A stretch of 64,000 nucleotides of DNA from Doris montereyensis (taxonomy: Eukaryota > Mollusca > Gastropoda > Nudibranchia > Dorididae), in NCBI GenBank assembly GCA_037039925.1, contig JAXRKP010001346.1:30001-94000 (forward strand). Direction: 5' to 3'. Below, piece after piece: positions 33,571 through 64,000 of the stretch. The translations under genes and the position numbers were made by a program. Each line of letters begins with the position of its first letter. Position 1 is the first letter of the stretch. Below the pieces are notes generated by a model that saw only the letters and a program-made list of their open reading frames with translations, searched no databases and was not told the DNA's origin.

Positions 33571-35624
33571 GCATAAGGGACGACAGTCGTGTATGGGAAA
33601 CAACATTCCAACTGAGCAAGGTTTTTTTTTTGAGGGGGGGGAGTGGAGGGTCTTTCCAAAAACTCACTTGCATCTGTGCAGTGTTATTTAAATAAGCCTA
33701 CCTTACTGAAAATATGCTTTCTCAAAAGCTATCATATTATATTATAAACAGCTCAAAATTCTTTACTCCTAGCTGCTTGGAAAAATGTAAGACTTCAGTC
33801 CCACGTTATACCAGCTCATGTCTCTCTGTGTGTCTCAGTTTCCATGTCTTATCATCGATGTGTCAGTGTCTTTTTGTCTGATAATATCTTAGTTTCATAC
33901 CGTTGTCACTTTGTGAAAGAGAGAGGAATGAATCAAAAGATGAGAGAAATAAAGAGAAAGCAATCTCACATATAATAGATACTTATTTTTTCTTTCTTTC
34001 TTTATCCCCCCATATAACCAAGCCCCAGCTTTTTCTCACTCCTTCAAAATAAGCTCTCTTTATTATGTCCCTTGGTTGTGACCCGACTATGGTAACATGG
34101 TGGGAAACTAAGACATCAGACTGTCTGACAAGAGAAGACTTTGAAACTTGACACATGGACACTGAGACATCAAACAGCAATACATTTGCTAGCATTACAT
34201 GGGACTGAAATCCACCATTTGGCAGGAATTTTGGGAGTGACAAGTTTTGAGCATATTTATATATATGACATCTTGTTAAACGTTATACTCAGTAGAATAA
34301 TCTTATTTGCATAGCATAGATGCTGTCTACTGAATAAATAAAGATAGTTTCCATAAAAGAGAAAACTGCAGTACTGAATGAGGCGTTTAGCTCCTACTTC
34401 CAATCCGTCCCATGGTACATTGCGTGATCTCCCAGATTGGGGTAACTCTTTTGCGTGGCTGTATTTTACTAGTCAAGTGCTATTCATTGTATAGTGACAG
34501 CAGAAGACGTACGAGCTGACTTGAACGCTTAAATGCTATTTATCTAAACATGTACATCAACATATATGACTAGATTTATTTAGATAAATATATACGTATA
34601 AAATTGTGGGGAAATAGTTGCTATGGCACCTTTACATCCTATGCGTGTCATTTCACGACTTGCCAGTGCCAGCTTGGAGAGCAGAGCGCTAGATCTACTT
34701 ATTCGTACTTGTATTTTCACCCTTTCGTTTAGAATTCTAAATTGCTCAAGTCTAGCTATCTTGTGTTGCCATAGGATCTAATTTTCAGAATTGAAAACAG
34801 ACTTCACAAATATATGTATACTAAATTACATTTTATGAATATGGACCAAAATGTAAAACTACAGGGCGTTTAGCCTGCTTCAAGTATCCCCGATTAGACC
34901 TCACGTAATTGGCCATGGTAACATTTTCTATAATACTTTCACATAGGATGTGAGATTGTGCGTCGATGTAACTCAGTGCACATAAAGAAAATAAATAATA
35001 TATGTTAATCTTGTTAAGCGCCAGTCAATAAATTATAAAAATTTGAACAGAGACCATCTGGGATGGAATTTTGCGGCATGCTGCTATTGTAGGTGGTCAA
35101 AAACAACTACGGAAACACTTTCTTCTCGGGATGTCCCCAGGAGAATCTACCGGTGTCTGCTTAGACGGTATGGTGCATATTCGAAGGATGCCTTGATCAT
35201 TCGGGTACACATCATGCTCGATGCACACATGGAAACGCTTTCTTAGAATTTCCATGTAATCGTTGTTTACGCATCATGCATAGGCCTACGTGCATGGAAA
35301 CAGGCACTATGCATGACGCACACATGGAGAGACTCTAGATTTAAATCTCCATGAAATCATTGTTTACACATCATGCATGACATACACATAGTACATGGAA
35401 AAATACCTCTAAGGCTGAACAAACTCGTAAACCGAATAGGCCAGAAAAGATGTGCCCTTTGGATTTCTTCTGTGGGTTACCTGAAAACCGAATGGCGGAA
35501 TGCATGAGCAAGATGCTCAAACATTGGAAGGTTTGAAACAACGGTTTGAACTTAAATGTCGCCAGATCAGGAAGCCACTTTGTGCGCAAGGTGTGCAAAG
35601 TTTTCTGAAGCGTGTGCTGTTGAC
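33571..35624. other. Intergenic, loose repeats only
   Basis: 35095-35400 has about three diverged CATGGAAACNCTTTCTT/ATCATGCAT blocks. Nothing else recognised. Confidence 0.5.
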
Positions 35625-35830
35625 TCATGTGGGAGCACAGTGGTCGAGCAGTTAGCTGCCGGACTGGGGATCATGAGGTCCTGGGTTTGAATCCTAGCAA
35701 AGCTAGGTCCCACATTGTGCTCTTTGGGAAAGACACGTAACATGCCCCCCCCCCCCCCAAAAAAAAAAAAAAACAAAACAAACAAAAACAACCTGCGTCA
35801 GATTGGCGTCCTGGCCAGGATGAGATTGTT
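35625..35830 (+). mobile_element. SINE family E (tRNA-derived)
   Basis: AGTGGTCGAGCAGTTAGCTG (A-box region) and CTGGGTTTGAATCCTAGC (B box) lie about 50 bp apart. The body has TTGTGCTCTTTGGGAAAGAC, a C15/A14 tract and GATTGGCGTCCTGGCCAGG. Confidence 0.6.
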
Positions 35831-36125
35831 ATTACTTATTATTACGCTTCATGCTATTGAAGCCGGAATACGCTTTGGCGCTATGGGTTGTAACGGCTTT
35901 GAGGGAACTTTACTTTTTTTTTTTATTGGATCATTTAAGTTTATCAATTAATTTGACATCACTATGATGTTATTTAGATATAAAATGCAAGTGAATGTTT
36001 TTTCTTGTTTGTAGATTTAGAATTGGAGTATAAATGACATCGTTTATCTGATGATTGTATTCAGTAGAGTTGGGTTAATGTACATCCTTTGTTTTATGTG
36101 AAAGCCTATTTGTACATCATGTATA

Positions 36126-36198
<73 letters not shown>

Positions 36199-36205
36199 TA
36201 TATTA
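36126..36205 (+). repeat. (TA)n microsatellite
   Basis: About 30 TA units, then TTATATA variants, 5' of a family A SINE. Confidence 0.95.
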
Positions 36206-36269
36206 TACTTTTTTCTTGCTTTGGATAGATACGCTTTGATAGATAACGCACGGATTAGGTTTATCAATG

Positions 36270-36570
36270 TCCTAATTTGTGGACTTGGAACAGTCCTCTC
36301 AACCAAAAGGTAATGGGTTCAAGCCCCTCCAACGGGTGACAAATTTTGTCGATATTTTTATAACAAAATCTACGCCCTGTGGTCCAGGTAGGTGTAGTGA
36401 CACGTAGTAGTCCTATCGGAGGTGGGCGATAAAAAGGAGGTCCCTTGTGCAGACCACAACACTTTGTGCCCCTAAAAGATCCCGTGGCTGTTTACAGGGT
36501 AGTCTGGGCAAAATTAAAAATCCTACCCAAAAACCCAGAGATCACCTTAATTGTGGATTTGGCTAAATCA
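36270..36570 (+). mobile_element. SINE family A copy
   Basis: Head CCTCTCAACCAAAAGGTAAT then GGGTTCAAGCCCC (B box), body GATAAAAAGGAGGTCCCTTG and GGGCAAAATTAAAAATCCTA, end GAGATCACCTTAATTGTGG. Full length and intergenic. Confidence 0.8.
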
Positions 36571-36624
36571 AAAGAAAGCACAAAGCTCGTGAGGTGACAC
36601 GGTGAAGAAGAAGGGGGTGGGGTG

Positions 36625-36760
36625 GGGTATTTGCTGGGGGTTGTTATTAGATGGTAGGTCTGACTTCTTTCCTTCCACCCCTCCCTTTTTAACTTTATTT
36701 TTCATCCTGCTGTTTGCTCTTAATTCACCCCGATATCATTCACTCACTGCATATATGGAG
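36625..36760 (+). mobile_element. Repeat family B copy
   Basis: GGTAGGTCTGACTTCTTTCC, TTTTTCATCCTGCTGTTTGC and TCTTAATTCACCCCGATATC. It follows a family A SINE, as elsewhere in the window. Confidence 0.7.
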
Positions 36761-37434
36761 GTCTTTTATGTGTGTGTGTGTGTTTTTTTTTTTAGCAGAG
36801 TCTCATTCAATGTGTGAATCGGAATACAGCTGAGAAGATGACGTGTTTGTAAGATTAGATAGCATTTTTAGCATGTGAAATGGCAGCCACATTATACGTA
36901 CAAATAGATCTCCTCTATTTGTAGTGGTACATGTTGTGTATAATACAAAATCGAAATAAATCAACTAAAGTGCCACTCTCCTGAACCGACCATTGACAAA
37001 TCAAAAATCAAAAGGTGTATTTCTTTCTTATTGGTATGCCATGTCAAATTTTGAACAGTGCTATATCGAGGGCTGACAGTGACAGCAACCAATGGATATC
37101 TCCACTTAACACGAAAATTGACCATTTGACCCTGACTTTTCCGCACTGTCGCCTTCTACTCTATTATTACTCTGAACTGATACCATCATCATCACGTGTT
37201 CATTGCATGCGACAAGGTAATTGTTCTCACTTTTCTCCACACTACAAAAAGTGTCGTCACTGTGTCTGCCTTCGCTGTGAATGTGATGCGTGTATTCATG
37301 TTTGTAGGGATGTAACACAGCTGTAGGCTTGTCAACAAGACATCGATTAACTCTACAAACTATTTATAATTTAAAACAAGTACAGATCACACTAACTTGA
37401 CTAAGGGTGGACGTGGTCGCAGTGAAAAAAACAA

Positions 37435-38518
37435 CCCCAATGAGTAAAGTATCTTATTCACATTTAACTAGTTTGGGTGATTCGACCTCAACATGTCAAC
37501 ATAAGAAGTATCTTATATTCACAATAGAAAGTATCTTATATTCACATTTAACTAGTTTGGGTGATTCGACCTCAACGTGCCAACATAGAAAGTATCTTAT
37601 ATTCACATTTAACTAGTTTGGGTGATTCGACCTCAACATGTCAACATAAGAAGTATCTTATATTCACAATAGAAAGTATCTTATATTCACATTTAACTAG
37701 TTTGGGTGATTCGACCTCAACGTGCCAACATAGAAAGTATCTTATATTCACATTTAACTAGTTTGGGTGATTCGACCTCAACGTGCCAACATAGAAAGTA
37801 TCTTATATTCACAATAGAAAGTATCTTATATTCACATTTTATATCGACCTCAACGTGCCAACATAGAAAGTATCTTATATTCACATTTAACTAGTTTGGG
37901 TGATTCGACCTCAACGTGCCAACATAGAAAGTATCTTATATTCACAATAGAAAGTATCTTATAGTTATATTCACATTTAACTAGTTTGGGTGATTCGACC
38001 TCAACGTGCCAACATAGAAAGTATCTTATATTTAGAAAGTATCTTATATTCACATTTTTAGTTTGGGTGATTCCTCAACATGTCAACACAAAAAAGTATC
38101 TTATATTCACATTTAACTAGTTTGGGTGATTCGACCTCAACATGTCAACATAGAAAGTATCTTATATTCACATTTAACTAGTTTGGGTTATTCGACCTCA
38201 ACATGTCAACATAAAATGTATCTTATATTCACATTTAACTAGTTTGGGTTATTCAACCTCAACATGTCAACATAGAAAGTATCTTATTCACATTTAACTA
38301 GTTTGGGTGATTCGACCTCAACATGTCAACATAAAAAGTATCTTATATTCACATTTAACTAGTTTGGGTGATTGGACCTCAACATGTCAACATAGAAAGT
38401 ATCTTATTCACATTTAACTAGTTTGGGTGATTCGACCTCAACGTGCCAACATAAGAAATATCTTATATTCACATTTAACTAGTTTGGGTGATTCGGCCTC
38501 AACGTGCCAACATAAAAA
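37435..38518 (+). repeat. 61-bp minisatellite with 23-bp sub-units
   Basis: Unit TATCTTATATTCACATTTAA + CTAGTTTGGGTGATTCGACC + TCAACGTGCCAACATAGAAAG. Some units are followed by a short form TCTTATATTCACAATAGAAA. A higher-order pattern of long + short units is visible at 37450-37980. Confidence 0.95.
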
Positions 38519-39214
38519 AGAGTCCAGTCATTTCTCTTAACCTTGATGTCAATTAGAAGCTTGGAATGTGAACAAGTTTTGATCTGTCTTTCTTTGCGTT
38601 TAATCGACTATAGCTAGCATCAAAAAGTGGACTTTAGACTTAATATGTACATATTTCCACGTCATGGTTTCTGTAGTTTGACTGTTTTGGCCATTGCACT
38701 TACTGTGTCGACACACACAAAAAGGGGGATTCTTAGACTTATCCATAACTTAGAATAGTTTTCGCCGGAGCCGCACCAAAGTTGAACGGACTAGTTTATC
38801 TATGCCGATGACGTATGCCATTGGTTTGTTTTTATTTCAGCCGTTACAATGGATTGAAGTGCAAAAAAAAAAGAAGCATTTTATGCCGTCACGGTATATC
38901 ACAAAACAAGATCTGTCAAGGAAGAGCGAGCCTTGTCCTGTCGTTGCTTTGGGGTAGACTTGAGTCCCAGATCATATATATACATATACTGTAATATACA
39001 ATTCGTTCTGGACAGTCGATGCATCGCTGGTCCAAAGATCTATTATTATTATTATTATTATTATTGAAAATCGGTATATATAAGAAGTCTGCGTCGAGAG
39101 CATCGCATCTTATTCGGGTCGCCCCTCAGCAGTCGCATTGAAGAGAACATTAGACGTTTTGCAGTAGGCACCTAAACAGTCAATTGGACGTGGTAGCTTT
39201 GAACTGAATAGTCC

Positions 39215-39275
39215 AGCAGTTTTGTCTTTATTAGTGGAGTTGTCACTTATTGTCATATTTCATCATTTTGAAAGC
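39215..39275. repeat. Single arm of the 28.6-kb foldback repeat
   Basis: TGTCTTTATTAGTGGAGTTG and TCACTTATTGTCATATTTCA here match the right arm of the insertion at 28742-28790 with few changes. No partner arm is nearby. Confidence 0.5.
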
Positions 39276-39418
39276 TGACTTCGGGCTCAAACCGTATTGG
39301 ATCAAAAATGCACCAACGTATAAATATATCAGTGAGAACCTGACGCGCGCAAGAATAAAAAAGAGGAAAGAAATAGGAACCAGCGCGTGATGATCCGGTG
39401 TGCATAATAAGATGCCTT

Positions 39419-39566
<148 letters not shown>

Positions 39567-40069
39567 TTCTCAGCTGTCTCAGTTTGGGTTTTAGGTGTGA
39601 CAGTAGTCACTGGGAATAGTGCGATATCACCACTGTCCCCCAGATAGAGAAATTAGTCTACACCTGTGTATTATGTAGGTCACGGCACATTCAAATAGCT
39701 AATTAACAAGCCTTGACTATTACTATTAAATGACTTTCTGTTTTTAGCAAACATTTTGATTTCTCACTGACTGCAGGCGAGTCCAAAGTTCGGGACAATT
39801 ATCATCGCCGCATCATCCACTGATATGTTTGTTACTGTTAGTTGTCGTCTGGTGAAGTTAGCTGTCGGGCGTGCGGTAGAGCCAATCCTCTGGCGGGACA
39901 CGTTTGATAACAATCAGCTTAGGAAGAACGTTTCATAGCAATATCACTGGTTTCTTATTAATTAATTATTATCTTACCTTGAGTCGTGATGACCCATTAA
40001 TGTTATAACTACTGACTGATTGCCAATAGGTGGGGTCCATCGGTTTAGCATAACAGCTGATTGGATTTA

Positions 40070-40175
40070 GGGAGATTCGGTAGTCCAGAGGCAAGGTGTC
40101 GGCCTCTCAACCAAATGATAGTGGGTTCGAGCCCCACCACATAATTTTCTCGATTATTTTTTTTTTGAGTAACCT
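40070..40175 (+). mobile_element. SINE family A head only
   Basis: GGTAGTCCAGAGGCAAGGTG and GGTTCGAGCCCCACC form a clear A-box/B-box pair. After CTCGATT and a T run it breaks off and is followed by a family B repeat, giving a composite. Confidence 0.75.
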
Positions 40176-40184
40176 GGAGGTGGG

Positions 40185-40310
40185 TGGTGTGTGTGTGGGG
40201 GGGGGTTACTTCTTTCCTTTCCTTCTCTTTTCATTTATTTTTCTTCTTGCTGTTTCCTCTTAATTCACCCCGAGATAACCACAATGGTGGACGGGGTAAA
40301 TAGATAAAAA
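40185..40310 (+). mobile_element. Repeat family B copy fused to a family A head
   Basis: TTACTTCTTTCCTTTCCTTC, TTCTTGCTGTTTCCTCTTAA and CCACAATGGTGGACGGGGTA. It directly follows the head at 40070-40175. Confidence 0.75.
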
Positions 40311-40986
40311 AAAATATCCATAACGATTTCTCTGTTCAGATACAACTGCATGTACACACGATTCTGATTCTGAATAGAATAATGACGTCATACTCAAACT
40401 GGAACGATGTGCCTCTTTTTGGACAATAAAAAGTATTTGTATTGAATTGAATTGAATGACCAGCTTTACTCAGTAACGGTCACATGTGTGTGACACCACT
40501 GTGTGTGTGTGTGTACGTTCTTTGTTTCAATAACGTGATCTCATTACACTCATCTGTTGAGTTCTGTTCTCAAGTGTGTGTGTCACGGTGTGTACTTGAG
40601 AACTGTCAGCTGGTCAAGTATTCCAAGTAGAACTACTTTAGTTGCAGTTACCATTCAATGCATGGTACGGAATCTTAACTTATGTACTATTGTATGTATA
40701 TTGGTACATTACACTTACATATGGATGTATAAATAATAAATACGAAAGTGCGTGCTTGCTTGCTGAATGCTAAACCAAAATCAGTTTAGTTTGTCTTGGT
40801 AGTTATACATGTGTCAAATTGAATGGAATGGATATAAACACTTGTTTTACACATTGGCCTTATTTTGTTCATGTTTTTTCTACCAACAGAGTTTTTTCCC
40901 CTCACCAAACGTGCAGCCCCCTACGTTGACCCTATCCAGTTCTTCATTTCACTAGTCGACGACATTTTATGTGTGGTTTCATCAGG

Positions 40987-63558
<22,572 letters not shown>

Positions 63559-63724
63559 GTATGAAATTGGCCATAACCATACTCCTCTTTGTTCACCATT
63601 GGTCAATATTCCCCCCCCCCCCCTCCACCCCCTTGAGATGACCGTCAAGGATCAGAATGATATTGTCTTAGGTACATAAACCTGTTCCAGAAAAAAAAAA
63701 GATATCTGAACTGATTTGATTTGA

Positions 63725-64000
63725 TTTGATTTGATTTGATTTGATTTACCCACATTCACAACTAACTAGGCCGATTTCTGGGTTCTTGGTAGGGCTTTTA
63801 ATTGTGTGCCCAAACTGCCTTGTAGACAGTCAAGGGATCTTTAATGTGCACAGAGGTATGTCTGCACACAGGACAGACCTCCTTTTTTTGTCGTCCGTCT
63901 CGATGGGACTAGGTGTCCATCCACCTACCTGGAGACAAGGGGAATAGATTGTGCGTGAAAAAACCCCGGAAAATTGTTCAACCTCTTGGCAGGGCTAGGA
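63725..64000 (-). mobile_element. SINE family A copy cut by the window end
   Basis: Inverted copy beginning with a (TTGAT)n tail, then CCCACATTCACAACTAACTA, AGTCAAGGGATCTTTAATGT and GATGGGACTAGGTGTCC. The tRNA-like head starts at the window edge (CAACCTCTTGGCAGGG). Confidence 0.8.

Noticed and set aside
37435..38518. CRISPR-like array of regular repeats
   Set aside because: Direct tandem repeats with no unique spacers, in a eukaryotic genome.

Overview
This is a repeat-rich animal nuclear genome segment. It has spliced genes with GT-AG introns, LINE remnants, several tRNA-derived SINE families and a very high load of micro- and minisatellites. It is most likely from a lophotrochozoan, and a mollusc (perhaps a gastropod) is my guess; nothing in the sequence fixes the species. 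There are no bacterial operons, no CRISPR arrays and no rRNA genes.

Two host genes can be supported. (1) On the minus strand, 7210-22041, is a class II CPD photolyase (PHR), a blue-light DNA repair flavoenzyme. I reconstructed nine coding exons from conserved family motifs and matching splice phases: 22026-21664, 21026-20882, 19450-19268, 16749-16598, 15104-14913, 13998-13844, 11035-10914, 9446-9288 and 7535-7210. Most exons carry 1-base indels, nearly all in A, C or G runs, so the frame cannot be read through the sequence as given. (2) On the plus strand, from 40987 to beyond the window end, is a LAMP-family lysosomal membrane glycoprotein. Five exons are visible: 40987-41026, 55211-55305, 59526-59715, 61065-61244 and 63388-63558. 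Its 14.2-kb first intron is packed with minisatellites. Exon 5 has one apparent extra A, the same kind of defect as in PHR. The two genes are divergent, with about 19 kb between their start codons.

Layout: 1-7.2 kb is intergenic (microsatellites, 49-bp and 29-bp minisatellites, SINEs). 7.2-22.0 kb is PHR, whose introns hold an antisense LINE, SINEs, a 41-bp minisatellite and a 553-bp Tc1/mariner-type MITE. 22-41 kb is intergenic: CR1-like LINE pieces at 24.4-28.4 kb, a hairpin insertion, several dispersed repeats, a 1.66-kb TIR element and a 61-bp minisatellite. 41-55 kb is LAMP intron 1, with a second copy of the TIR element and at least ten minisatellite or microsatellite arrays. 55-64 kb holds LAMP exons 2-5 among SINEs, (CTT)n tracts and 52-bp and 54-bp minisatellites.

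The two genes have no evident functional link. I found no clearly undescribed biological system. The most notable points are the homopolymer indel pattern in otherwise well-conserved exons, two likely non-autonomous DNA transposon families with recognisable TIRs and target duplications, and the minisatellite density of LAMP intron 1.
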